DNA of 24,254 nucleotides. Origin: Terfezia claveryi. Taxonomy: Eukaryota; Ascomycota; Pezizomycetes; Pezizales; Pezizaceae. Position 1 is the stretch's first letter. Every line of letters begins with the position of its first letter. Below the pieces are notes generated by a model that saw only the letters and a program-made list of their open reading frames with translations, was not told the origin of the DNA and made no database searches. This document shows positions 9,941 to 19,423 of this stretch, piece by piece. Position numbers and translations under genes: made by a program. The DNA lies in contig WHUX01000471.1 in assembly GCA_015179025.1 (NCBI GenBank), positions 1 through 24,254 on the forward strand, read 5' to 3'.

Positions 9941-10075
9941 ATATTAGCCTATTACCAGCTTGACATGCCACCAGCTAGCCATTTGGCTGCTTTATTTTTT
10001 GATATCACCCACTTTAATATTTACCCTAAACTCACTATCGTATTTTCCCTAAATTCTGAAAGACAGGAGTTTTGT
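9941..10075. other. AT-rich spacer
   Basis: No gene or repeat is recognised. It may continue the foldback arm, with its partner beyond element A. Confidence 0.4.
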
Positions 10076-10410
10076 AGTTGGGGCAGCATAAATTAGTGAG
10101 GAGGGGCCATACGAACCAGTGGGGTGGGGGAAGCAGCATGAACCAGGCAGAGAGGGGAGGGGGGCAGCGCTAGTCAACAGGTGAGGGAAGGGGGGTAGCG
10201 CTAGCCAGTGGGCAAGGGAAGGGCAGTATGTACTAGCAGGGGAAGAAATGAACCAGTGGGGAAGGGGGGGAGGGCAGCACTAGCCAGTGGGGGAGGGAAG
10301 GGTAGCATGAATGAGCAAGGGAAGGAGGGGGGGCATGAACTAGTGGAGAAGAGGAGGGAGCAGCACTAGCCAACGAGGGAGGGAAGGGTAGCATGAATAA
10401 GGGGGGGAAA
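10076..10410 (+). repeat. G-rich degenerate tandem repeat
   Basis: Imperfect repeats are built from GGGCAGC, a GCGCTAGCCAGTGGG-like segment, then GGGAGGGAAGGG and GCATGAACCAG. The plus strand is strongly purine-rich, with many runs of three to seven G. Closely spaced G-runs could allow G-quadruplexes, but this was not tested. No coding frame is supported. Confidence 0.75.
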
Positions 10411-10419
10411 GGAAGGAAG

Positions 10420-11571
10420 CCTTGCCTCCAGCAATATTGCCTTGCCTACAGCAATACTGTCTTAACTCTAGCAATATTGCCTTGCCTCCAGCAATACTGC
10501 CTTGCCTCCGGCAGTATTGCCTTGCCTCTTGGAGTATTGCCTTGCCTCCAGCAACATTGCCTTGTCTCCAATAATATTGCCTTACCTCCGGCAATATTGC
10601 CTTGCCTCCAGCAATATTGCCTTACCTCTGGCAGTATTGCCTTGTCTCTAGCAACATTGCCTTACCTGCAGCAACATTGTCTTGCCTTGCCTCCAGCAAT
10701 ATTGCCTTGCCTCCAGCAACATTGCCTTGCCTCCAGCAACATTGCCTTGTCTCCAGTAGTATTGCCTTACCTCCAGCAATATTGTCTTGCCTTGGCTCTG
10801 GCAGTATTGCCTTGCCTCTAGCAACATTGCTCTACCTTGCCTCTGGCAGTATTGCCTTACCTCCAGCAACATTGCCTTGCCTTGCTTCTGGCAGTATTGC
10901 CTTGCCTCCAGCAACATTGCCTTGCCTCTAGTAACATTGCCTTGCCTCTAGTAACATTACCTTGCCTTGCCTCCAGTAATATTGCCTTACCTCCAGCAAC
11001 ATTACCTTGCCTTGCCTCTAGCAACATTACCTTGTCTCCAGCAATATTGCTTTGCCTCTAGTAATATTGCCTTGCCTTGCCTCTAGTAGTATTGCTTTGC
11101 CTCTAGCAATATTACCTTGCCTCTAGCAACATTACCTTGCCTCCGGCAATATTGCCTTGCCTCCAACAACATTGCCTTGCCTCCAGCAACATTGCCTTGC
11201 CTCTAGCAATATTACCTTACTTCTGGCAATATTGCCTTGCCTCCAACAACATTGCCTTGCCTCCAGCAACATTACCTTGCCTTGCTTCCAGCAACATTGC
11301 CTTGTCTCTAGTAACATTGCCTTGTTTCCAGCAACATTGCCTTGCCTCCAACAATATTTCCTTACCTCCAGCAATATTGCCTTACTTCTAGCAATATTGC
11401 CTTGCTTCTAGCAGTATTGCCTTGCCTCTAGCAACATTGCCTTGCCTCCAGCAACATTGCCTTCCCTTTGGCAGTATTGCCTTGCCTCCGGCAACATTGC
11501 CTTGCCTCTAGCAATATTACCTTCCCTCCGGTAGTATTGCCTTGCCTCCAGCAACATTGCCTTGCCTCCAG
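10420..11571 (+). repeat. 20-bp minisatellite, about 55 copies
   Basis: Head-to-tail units have consensus CCTTGCCTCCAGCAACATTG, with A/T, C/T and G/A variants and occasional units carrying an extra CCTTG. Because 20 is not a multiple of 3, any frame free of stops cycles through all three phases. This yields the many overlapping ORFs seen on both strands here, and none is considered a gene. Confidence 0.95.
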
Positions 11572-11749
11572 ATCAAGCTATCATAAGAGGTATATATACT
11601 CGATATCCTCCTTTTCACATGTATGCCTACATGTATTCTCGTAATATATCAACTAACACATGGTGACACATAAGTGTGCCCAACACCCTCTGTTAGGTCT
11701 GTCATATAGAAATTGGTATGTGATGCTAGGGTCATTCAGTTTGACGAAA
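11572..11749. other. Unique AT-rich spacer
   Basis: No coding frame is seen. A short imperfect inverted pair (GGTGACACATAAGTGTGCCCAACACC, given here only as GGTG...CACC) near 11662-11688 and AGTTT/AAACT near 11739 are too small to interpret. Confidence 0.3.
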
Positions 11750-11960
11750 CTAACAGTAGGCATAGTACAGTGGTAAGTACTTTACTTTATGGTTATGTCT
11801 ATTTATTGAGGGCCCGAGTTCGAATCCTAATGGAGGCAAGAAGTTAATTGCCTTAATATCATTAGAAGGATGACGGAGTAGAGTTGTCAGGTATCCATTC
11901 CTTAATACTCCAGTTCATTATATCTCTACCAAACTACAAGTTTACAACAAGGGTGACCTA
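11750..11960 (+). mobile_element. tRNA-derived SINE-like sequence
   Basis: TAGTACAGTGG (11763-11773) fits the pol III A box, with a D-arm fold of GTAC, loop AGTGGTAA and GTAC. AGTTCGAATCC (11817-11827) fits the B box, one base from consensus on its 5' side. The acceptor and anticodon stems do not form and the T stem carries several C-to-T or G-to-A type mismatches, so it is not a functional tRNA gene. A non-tRNA tail of over 100 bp follows. The boundary at about 11960 is a guess and no flanking duplication or poly-A tail was identified. A lone tRNA pseudogene is the alternative. Confidence 0.55.
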
Positions 11961-12047
11961 AGAAGTAGTGTGATAGTATTCAAAGTATAGTGGACTAGAG
12001 TAACTCATTTTGCACCCCCCTACAGACTATAATTTTGCCTCCAGTTC

Positions 12048-13864
12048 AGGTCTCTTTATATGTATGAATTCATGTGTTTTTGGGTCTCTCTATATATATG
12101 AATTCATTTGTTTTCAGGTCTCTCTATATGTATGAATTCATGTGTTTTTGAGTCTCTCTATATGTATAAATTCATGTATTTTTGAGTCTCTCTATATATA
12201 TGAATTCATATGTTTTCGGGTCTCTCTATGTATATCAATTTATATGATATCAGGTCTCTCTATATATATGAATTTATGTGTTTTCGGGTCTCTCTATATG
12301 TATGAATTCATATGTTTTCGGGTCTCTCTATATGTATGAATTCATGCGTTTTTAAGTCTCTATATATATATGAATTTATATGTTTTCGGGTCTCTCTATA
12401 TGTATGAATTCATGTGTTTTCTAGTCTCTCTATATGTATGAATTCATGTGTTTTCAGGTCTCTCTATATGTATGAATTCATGTGTTTTCGGGTCTCTTTA
12501 TATATATGAATTCATGTGTTTTTGGGTCTCTATATATATATGAATTCATGTGTTTTTGGGTCTCTTTATATGTATGAATTTATGTGTTTTCAGGTTTCTC
12601 TATATATATGAATTCATGTGTTTTCTGATCTCTCTATATATATAAATTTATGTGTTTTCAGGTCTCTCTATATATATGAATTCATGTGTTTTCAGGTCTC
12701 TCTATATATATGAATTTATGTGTTTTCGGGTATGTTTTCGGGTCTCTCTATCTGTATGAAATTATGTGTTTTCGAGTCTCTCTATATGTATGAATTCATG
12801 TATTTTCGGGTCCCTCTATATATATGAATTCATGTGGTTTTTATATCTCTCTATATGTATGAATTTATGTGTTTTCGGGTCTCTCTATATGTATGAATTC
12901 ATGTGTTTTCGGGTTTCTCTATATGTATGAATTCATGTGTTTTTAGGTCTCTATATATATATGAATTCATGTGTTTTTGGGTCTCTCTATATATATGAAT
13001 TCATGTGTTTTCTAGTCTCTCTATATGTATGAATTCATGTGTTTTCAGGTCTCTCTATATGTATGAATTCATGTGTTTTTGAGTCTCTCTATATGTATAA
13101 ATTCATGTGTTTTTGAGTCTCTCTATATGTATGAATTCATGTGTTTTTGGGTCTCTCTATATATATAAATTCATATGGTTTTTGGGTATCTCTATATGTA
13201 TGAATTCATGTATTTTCGGATGTGTTTTCAGGTCTCTATATTTTCGGATATGTTTTCGAGTATCTCTATCTGTATGAATTCATGTGTTTTCGGGTCTCTC
13301 TATATATATGAATTCATGTGTTTTCTAGTCTCTCTATATGTATGAATTCATGTGTTTTCAGGTCTCTCTATATGTATGAATTCATGTGTTTTCAAGTCTC
13401 TCTATATGTATGAATTCATGTGTTTTTGAGTCTCTCTATATGTATAAATTCATGTGTTTTTGAGTCTCTCTATATGTATGAATTCATGTGTTTTTGGGTC
13501 TCTCTATATATATAAATTCATATGGTTTTTGGGTATCTCTATATGTATGAATTCATGTATTTTCGGATGTGTTTTCAGGTCTCTATATTTTCGGATATGT
13601 TTTCGAGTATCTCTATCTGTATGAATTCATGTGTTTTCGGGTCTCTCTATATATATGAATTCATGTGTTTTTATGTCTCTCTATATGTATGAATTCATGT
13701 GTTTTCAAGTTTTTCTATATGTATGATTTTATTTGTTTTCGGGTTTTCTATATGTATGAATTCATGTGTTTTCGAGTCTCTCTATATATATGAATTCATG
13801 TGTTTTTAGTTTGAGTCTCTCTATATGTATGAATTCATGTGTTTTCGTATATATATAAATTCAT
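12048..13864 (+). repeat. 34-bp satellite array, about 53 copies
   Basis: The unit is TCTCTCTATATGTATGAATT followed by CATGTGTTTTCGGG. Nearly every unit centres on the 10-bp palindrome ATGAATTCAT. Blocks of units are duplicated as a higher-order segment (about 13010-13320 and 13325-13670), including an unusual interruption with GGATGTGTTTTCAGG. ORFs here are repeat artefacts. The same unit forms the foldback core at 8881-9070. Confidence 0.95.
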
Positions 13865-14030
13865 ATATTGCTAGGGCATCTAGCTTATTTCCTTATTAGG
13901 CGAGGGCGTCTAGCGCATTCCACATTCCCTAATTATACGTAATGCTAGCTAGGGCGTCCACTGCATTCTCCAACTATACATATTGCTAGCTAGGGTATCC
14001 AGTACATTCCCCAATTATATATATTGCCTC
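13865..14030 (+). repeat. About 42-bp degenerate tandem repeat
   Basis: Three to four units contain TTGCTAGCTAGGGCGTCCA, then GCATTCCCCAATTATA. They lie just upstream of the integrase element and may be part of its 5' terminal region. Confidence 0.7.
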
Positions 14031-14042
14031 TACTAAGAAAAG

Positions 14043-14115
14043 CTTTATAAGAAGTCTAGATATCGACAACTTCTTTCCTTAGATCCCCAGTCTGTCTTAC
14101 CCCTACCTACTTGTT
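14043..14115 (+). promoter_or_regulatory. Putative promoter and leader of the integrase element
   Basis: TTTATAAGAAG at about 14043-14053 resembles a TATA box. A pyrimidine-rich leader (TTCTTTCC, CTTACCCCTACC) runs to the ATG at 14116. This is based only on position and composition. Confidence 0.4.
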
Positions 14116-14869
14116 ATGTCTACCTCTATTTTTCTTGATGGTACCAAGGAAGCATTCTAGGCTTGGATACAGTCTGATGAAAACCTCAACCATACTCGTT
14201 TCCCTAGTAACAAATATGATGATTATATATCTATTCTGACCTCCCTAGATCCCAATACTAAAGCTCCTGAGTCTATGACAGATAAACATGAGAGGCAGAA
14301 ATGGTCAAATTCTAGAGGTAATGTACTTAACAATTATGAGTTAATAGATGGGAAATTATGGCACAAAGCAGTTGTTAAACATCTATAGCAGTAAATCTTT
14401 ATAGCATTATCAATGAGTTTAAGAGCTAATTCTAGTATTATAGGCAAGTTATTAGACTAGAAGAAGTATATCAATCAATTTTAGACTGCCATCTCTATTG
14501 TTATTATCTAGGGATCAAAAAAACCTTCCAGCTTGTTCAAGAGAAAATTTATGGAATCTCTAGGCAAGATGTTTTTTGGCTACTAAAATACTGCACTACA
14601 TGTATTTGAAGTCGGCTTTCGAATTCCCAGGCTCCTTTAGAGCCTATTGAGTCACATTATATATTAGAGTGAGTTCAGATCGACCTAGTCGATATAAGAG
14701 CCACATCTCATAATAGGAACCATTAGATCTTATATATTAAAGACCACTTTTCCAAATATACCTTTCTTTATTCTCTTCTCGATAAAACAGCAGCTGAAGT
14801 TACTAAATGTATTGCTTAATGGATAGGGATTGTTGGAGTTCCTTACATTCTACAGTGTGATAATAGACT

Positions 14870-15157
14870 CATCAGCAAAGAATATTTGGCGCCCTGGCGC
14901 CCTGCAGTGGCGCCCTGACGCCAGCGGTCTAGCAGCGGCCGCTGTGGCTCCAGCGGCGCCCTGGGCGCCCGGGCGCCATTCTAGCGATCGGCCGGTCATA
15001 TTTTCAGTGCATTTCGGTCGGAAATATGGCGCCCGGTGGCTCCTAGTGGCACCAGGGCGCCAGCGATCCGGTTTGGTGCCTTTGAGATTGACAGCTTGCC
15101 TTTAGGGGCGCCAGTGGCGCCAGAGGCACAAGGGGCAACCAAGATTCTTTGCTGATG
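14870..15157. mobile_element. MITE-like insertion 2: CATCAGC ends, GGCGCC-rich core
   Basis: A 288-bp GC-rich block splits the integrase right after the QCDN motif; EFKSILLDLL resumes beyond it. The left end is CATCAGCAAAGAATATTTGG and the reverse complement of the right end is CATCAGCAAAGAATCTTGG, with 14 terminal bases identical. The interior has ten GGCGCC hexamers in about 230 bp and a CAGCGGCCGCTG palindrome. The surrounding element is AT-rich, so the composition jump is sharp. The target duplication is not clear (AGACT to the left, GAGCT to the right). A long ORF across its left half (14830-15105) reads through the insertion and is not a gene. Confidence 0.85.
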
Positions 15158-15574
15158 GAGCTGAGTTCAAGAGCATTCTCTTAGATTTATTGTGAAAATA
15201 TATGGTCAAAATAATCAATGGTAGGCCACAACATCCACAGATACAGGGGCTGGTTGAACAGGCAAATAGAGTCATAAAGACCAAGTTACGTAGTTGGCTT
15301 GTAGACCATGATAGCCAGGGCTAGAGTGATGTACTGCCGGATATTGTTCTTAGTATGAACAAACAAAGCCACTTATCATTAGGTGGCAAAATGCCCTATG
15401 AGATATTTTATAACCGGAAGCCTCGATGTGAAGACCGAGTTACAGTGGATCCTAATGCACAGCTAGATGATATTGAGAATGAGGTTTTCAATGAGGTTTT
15501 TCAAGTAGAAACTAGGATTTGATACTATATGTTTAAACTAGAGATTTTACTGATATTTTTTCTAGCTATCACCT

Positions 15575-15785
15575 CTGAGCAGAGCACCTCCGAGTATAGT
15601 ACCCTCGAGCATAGTACTCTCGAGCACAGCACCTCTGAGCATAGCACCCCCAAGTATAGAACCCACGAGCATAGTACCCCCAAGTATAGTACCCTTGAGC
15701 ACAGCACTCTCAAGTATAACACTTCCGAGCACAGGACTCTCGAGCATAATACCCTTAATCACAACACTTCCGAGCACAACAACCC
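15575..15785 (+). repeat. 15-bp coding minisatellite (EHSTL repeats)
   Basis: About 14 units of GAGCATAGTACCCTC and variants encode EHSTL, EYSTL, KYNTS and similar. It sits between the integrase core and the C-terminal part of the transposon protein. Because the unit is 15 bp, frame is kept. Open frames on the opposite strand are repeat shadows. Confidence 0.88.
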
Positions 15786-15837
15786 CCCCCCAGAGCTACT
15801 TACTCTCAATTGATCCAGCATTATTAGAGACTATAGT

Positions 15838-15985
15838 AGCAACTTCAGAAGCTACTGCTGTAGTGACTCTAGAGGCTACTGCTATAGTGACTCCAGAGGC
15901 TACTGCTATAGTAACTCCAGAGGCTACTACTATAGCAACTCTAAAGGCTACTACTATAGTAACTCTGGAGGCTACTGCTGCTATG
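15838..15985 (+). repeat. 24-bp coding minisatellite (EATAIVTP repeats)
   Basis: About six units of GAGGCTACTGCTATAGTGAC plus TCCA encode EATAIVTP-like octapeptides. It lies in the same frame as the downstream integrase C-terminal region, within the open stretch 15695-16174. Confidence 0.85.
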
Positions 15986-16653
15986 CCTCCTACTATTCTA
16001 CTTACGGAAGCAGAGGAATCAATACTGTCTATTGCCCAAAAGACTTGGGATCAAATGGCCAATCGTTATAATAAACGATTTATTATTAAGTCCTTTGAGC
16101 CCAATACAGTTGTTTCCTTGCATATTCCTACAGAAGACTGGGGTACTCTAGACCATCCTAGACTATATGCTTGAGTTATAGGCCAGCCATACTCTGCTAG
16201 ATATCAACTATAGACAGAGTATAGTATCTTGGATCGATTATATCCAACTAGTGAACTCAACTAGGTTCCTGAGCTTGTTGGTAAGTGTCTTATCCCTATT
16301 GTCAGCTTGATTTTCTTCTACTTATGCTTTCTCCAGCTACAACTTTAGATCTCACAAGTAATTCATCAGTAATCACTCTTCGGTGTGCTGCTACTCTAGC
16401 CTCTCAAATAACAGAGGTGCTTCTATACTGTACTTGCAGCAATAGCTCTATCTATCAAACCAAATGGTGCAAGTGCTTCAAATCTAGCTCTAGATGTACT
16501 AACTATTGCTACTAGGGCCAGGACCACTTGTGTGATCAGGCTGGGGCATGTCTAAACCTCGCTGCCCTTGAGGAGCGTAATACTTGCACTGTAGTCTCAC
16601 CCTCTACACTTGCACTATCAGGCTCTACCTCTATAACTCATCATTCCTCCTGA

Positions 16654-16805
16654 CTTATTGCTTCGGTCTCTAATTCAGCTGGTGGGGATAATTTAATAGA
16701 TAGTATAGTAGTCTGGAGAACTTGATTTCTATTCTTTTATTTATTTGTTTTTTTTTAGATCATACTACTGCTTGTTTTATTTATTTGTATCTTATGTATA
16801 TATGT
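16654..16805 (+). other. T-rich 3' flank of the integrase element
   Basis: Non-coding, with a long T-rich segment (TTTATTTATTTGTTTTTTTT). It is probably the 3' part of the element; no terminal repeat matching the 5' side was found. Confidence 0.4.
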
Positions 16806-16880
16806 CTGGTTATTTTGCTTGGTTATTTTGCTTGGTTATTTCGCTTGGTTGTTTCACTTGGTTGTTTTGGTTGGTTGTTT
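16806..16880 (+). repeat. 14-bp tandem repeat
   Basis: Five to six units of TTATTTTGCTTGGT, degrading to the right (GTTTCACTTGG, GTTTTGGTTGG). Confidence 0.85.
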
Positions 16881-16908
16881 CTTTTACATAGATAGATAGT
16901 TCTGTATG

Positions 16909-17077
16909 CAATAATTTTGTCCGGCTTGCAATAATTATGCTAGAAAATTATTCCACCGCTGGATGGGACGGTCACTAGTGCCAAAGCTGGGTGGGACGTC
17001 CCACCCAGCTTTAGCGTCCCACAGGCGTATGGGACGTCCCACACGTGGGCGGGACGCACCGCTCTATGGGACAGAAC
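16909..17077. mobile_element. Palindrome-rich GC block, possible third short element
   Basis: Repeated GTGGGACGTCCCAC-type words fill 16970-17065. They include a perfect 30-bp palindrome at 16983-17012 whose half is AAAGCTGGGTGGGAC. A 7-bp inverted pair, GTTCTGT at 16909 and ACAGAAC at 17071, could mark its ends. Its ends do not match the CATCAGC ends of the other two insertions. The palindrome is certain; the element status is a guess. Confidence 0.5.
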
Positions 17078-17121
17078 AAGTCCGTTAGGATTAGCACCTT
17101 CCAATCCTGAGGTGTCTTTTC

Positions 17122-18530
17122 CAGGGCTTTTCTGATCCCGGCAACCTCCCCGAACTATCTGGGATCACTACTAGGGGGCAAAGTGAAGAGATGGTAAATC
17201 TCAGTCGAAGGGAAAAGTTTGCGCCTACTTACTCTGTGTGCAAAGAACAACTTGATTTAACCGCACCTTACCAACGTGTTCTCTATTCTCAACAGCGTTT
17301 TGGAAGTCCCCTCAGGGCAAACTGAGGATTTCAAAGGAACGGAACATTCACCATCATAGATGCTAATACAATAAGGAATTCATTTTCTGTTGGTACTGAT
17401 GGACGAATTATAGGTCGCTAATGGCAAATGGAGCTTTATCGGGCTGCTACCTCGCTCTTGCCTTACGATGCCCATATTTCTCCTGATGATGGAGCAAGAT
17501 GGGGTTGAAGAGGACCTTGGGATATCTGGGTGAACGATGACTGCTGCTGGACAATCGAACTACTACGAGATGTTTCTGATGCGCCTGGCCACAAAGATCG
17601 TTTTGAAGATGGTGGTATTGTATGCTCATATCAAGAAAAGCACCAAGGAATGGACAATCATTGACATTCGAAATCCTGGTCTTTTCAACTAACCCGCCGG
17701 CATATAATGGTGTAAAACTGGGTAAATGTGTATTACAGGAAAATCAGGACTCTGTGATTATTAACTATGGAGAGGAGGAATGGACTACTGTTTGTCTGAT
17801 GGGAGGACAGATGGGGTAGTAAGTGAAAAGGTTCGCCTAGTTATGTGGCCGTTACCTCCTCATTTAAACGCAATCAATCTCATGCTTACGTTCGGTTTTT
17901 CATAGAAAAACTAAACGAGTTGGAGTTCTTAACTACTTGTACCCCGCGGACTCCACTATACCGATACCCCGAGGCCAGAGGATAAGGAGGACTTCAAAGG
18001 TTTACCAAAGGCTGTCAAGTCGAAATCCGCTTGTACGAAATACGCCAGAAAGCCCCCCAAGCCGAATGCGTCCCAACTGTATGGATTGACGAGAAAGTCT
18101 TTGAACTTGACGGTCGACAACCTGGAACGGACATTTGACGGACCCACCTTTGGTGATTATTACATGTTTTTGGCAGACGGCATAGCGATATATTTTCAAA
18201 AACATATTGGCGCGGGACAATAGCTGCACTTAAATTGGGCGATAACGCACAAGAGCCGGAGCTTGAACAAAAATTGCTGGCAGAAGTCACAGTGTACAAC
18301 AAGCTAAAAAGATTTACAAGGTCGATGCATCCCAAGACTTCTTACGGCCGGTTTCGATGGACATGTGTTTTTTGCCATCACAACAGAAATAGCCGGCTTT
18401 CCAGTCAGGGGAGAGGAACTTACTATTGGGAAATATACACCATAACGGCATCCTACACAATGACGTGTGAGCCTTGTCCAGCAAAACAAGGACGGGTTTA
18501 AGGTGAAATATCATTGACTTTGCCTTTTCG
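17122..18530 (+). pseudogene. Crinkler-like nuclease plus protein kinase gene, decayed
   Basis: One frame from 17122 (after a possible splice acceptor TTTCCAG) to 17664 reads SFSVGTDGRIIGR, stop, WQMELYRAATSLLPYDAHIS, then DIWV...WTIELLRD. From memory this resembles the C-terminal PD-(D/E)XK-like domain of fungal and oomycete Crinkler proteins. In-frame stops are TGA 17323, TAA 17419 and TGA 17506. It continues in other frames: VKLGKCVLQENQDSVIINYG (17622-17819) and a Lys-rich linker with KPPKPNASQLYGL (17934-18223). Kinase pieces follow: TIAALKLGD (Lys codon 18232), LLAEVTVYNKL, PRLLTAGFDGHVFFAI, HNGILHND (Asp 18462) and IDFAFS (18513-18530). The kinase has DFA for DFG. Frameshifts may be partly introns. 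The product would be a host-targeting or inter-fungal effector type by family analogy only. Confidence 0.6.
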
Positions 18531-18985
18531 GCAGGAAACACCGATGTACGCCTTTTTTTCGCGATTACTTGGACTTCGAAGAATTTTTTTTTTCCTTGTT
18601 CAAGTCGAGGCATCATTAGGGTTTTTTGTATGATAGAGGGATTGGCTTCAGGCATTAATCACTTTTATTTCCATTTTGCTTTAATAATTCAATGTCGAAT
18701 GGTGCTGGTGGTTATTAGATTACACAGAAAGAACGTGATATGTTTACTGTTTGTTTCTTGCATGAGGACCATTTTATTACTTATAGGTAGTACCCTTGGC
18801 GAGTGGGAAGTGACCAACCACCGTCTATTATTTTGGTCACCATCTAAAAACCTTAGCAACATCACCAACACCGATATTAAGCCGACATACCAAATATATC
18901 GAACAGCAGCTGCAGGAGGCACGTGCAGTAATGTGGATGTGGATTGAAGGTCGGTGCTCATTCGGTTGGTAGTGCAACCAGACTA
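18531..18985. other. No supported gene
   Basis: Includes a T-run (TTTTTTTTTT near 18585) and ORFs on both strands at 18630-18961 with no recognisable motif or promoter. The plus-strand ORF ends at a TGA just before the next decayed reading frame, so part of this stretch could be an unrecognised exon of it. Confidence 0.3.
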
Positions 18986-19330
18986 CGGGATTATCAAATT
19001 AGGACTAGCTTAATCGCCCAAAACGGTAGGGGCTAAGCTTATCATGCAATGCTAAGGGAGAAGGACTTCTAGTTTGCAGATTACCTGTTTGGTGCTGCGT
19101 AGGGAGACTTTATGTAGAACCTCTCGGACTTTAATGCTAGTCTTTTAATGCGTGGTCACCCACCGCAGTACCTACTAGCTTAGAGATCTGAAGTAGCGGA
19201 CGGGATGCCTCGTTTTCTTTAGTATATGGTCGTAGATATTATAACATGAGCACTGATATAGCTATGATGTTCTGGCCTGCCACTGGGGATTTTACTGATT
19301 CGCTGGCCTCCCCGGGAATGTGATTACCAA
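18986..19330 (+). pseudogene. Unknown protein, decayed by CAG/CAA-to-stop changes
   Basis: The frame from 18986 reads RDYQIRTSLIAQNGRG, AYHAMLREKDF, FADYLFGAA, GDFM, NLSDFNASLLMRGHPPQYLL and RSEVADGMPRFL between six stops (TAA 19034; TAG 19070, 19100, 19115, 19181, 19220). Each is one C-to-T step from Gln. After a one-base slip it goes on as MSTDIAMMFWPATGDFTDSL. I do not recognise the family. The coding-like composition between stops and the uniform kind of stop argue for a once-functional gene silenced by RIP-type mutation. It may be part of the same gene as 19424-20014, which is in the same frame. Confidence 0.5.
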
Positions 19331-19423
19331 ATGCAGTGATTTAGTGACGGTACATGGAAGATGAAAATACATCAACGCAGACGAACATGAATTGTACTCA
19401 ATAATGAAATATCACCATTCCCC

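Larger units (their letters stand above)
14116..16653 (+). pseudogene. Integrase-only transposon protein with CXC motif, decayed
   Basis: Segments in order: N-terminal MSTSIFLDGTKEAF...NKYDDYISIL; a zinc-finger end (KIYGISRQDVFWLLKYCTTC, about 14550-14610); and an rve integrase core with QIDLVDIR, QCDN (14853-14864) and NGRPQHPQIQGLVEQAN (Glu near 15255). Two coding minisatellites follow, then QMANRYNKRFIIKSFEPNTV and a cysteine cluster CTCSNSSIYQTKWCKCF...CTNYC (about 16430-16510). That cluster resembles CXC domains, continues through one TAG, and ends at the TGA at 16651-16653. No gag or RT is seen, so it fits integrase-derived (Ginger/KRAB-A-like) transposons better than a retrotransposon; this is family knowledge, not a search. 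Many stops, some frameshifts and insertion 2 inactivate it. The first Asp, second Asp and Glu of the core survive. Confidence 0.75.

Noticed and set aside
10340..11411. Eight overlapping ORFs on both strands
   Set aside because: Produced by the 20-bp repeat cycling through three frames.
11756..11837. Functional tRNA gene
   Set aside because: Acceptor and anticodon stems do not pair and the T stem is mismatched.
12142..12339. 65-codon ORF in the 34-bp array
   Set aside because: Repeat artefact with no start context or neighbours.
10420..13864. CRISPR array
   Set aside because: Units are contiguous with no unique spacers, and the context is eukaryotic.
14830..15105. 91-codon ORF rich in Ala/Pro/Arg
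   Set aside because: Starts in integrase and runs into the GC-rich insertion; it is a chimera.
18630..18947. 105-codon ORF and its antisense partner at 18689-18961
   Set aside because: No motif, promoter or coding-like bias visible; possible exon but not supportable.
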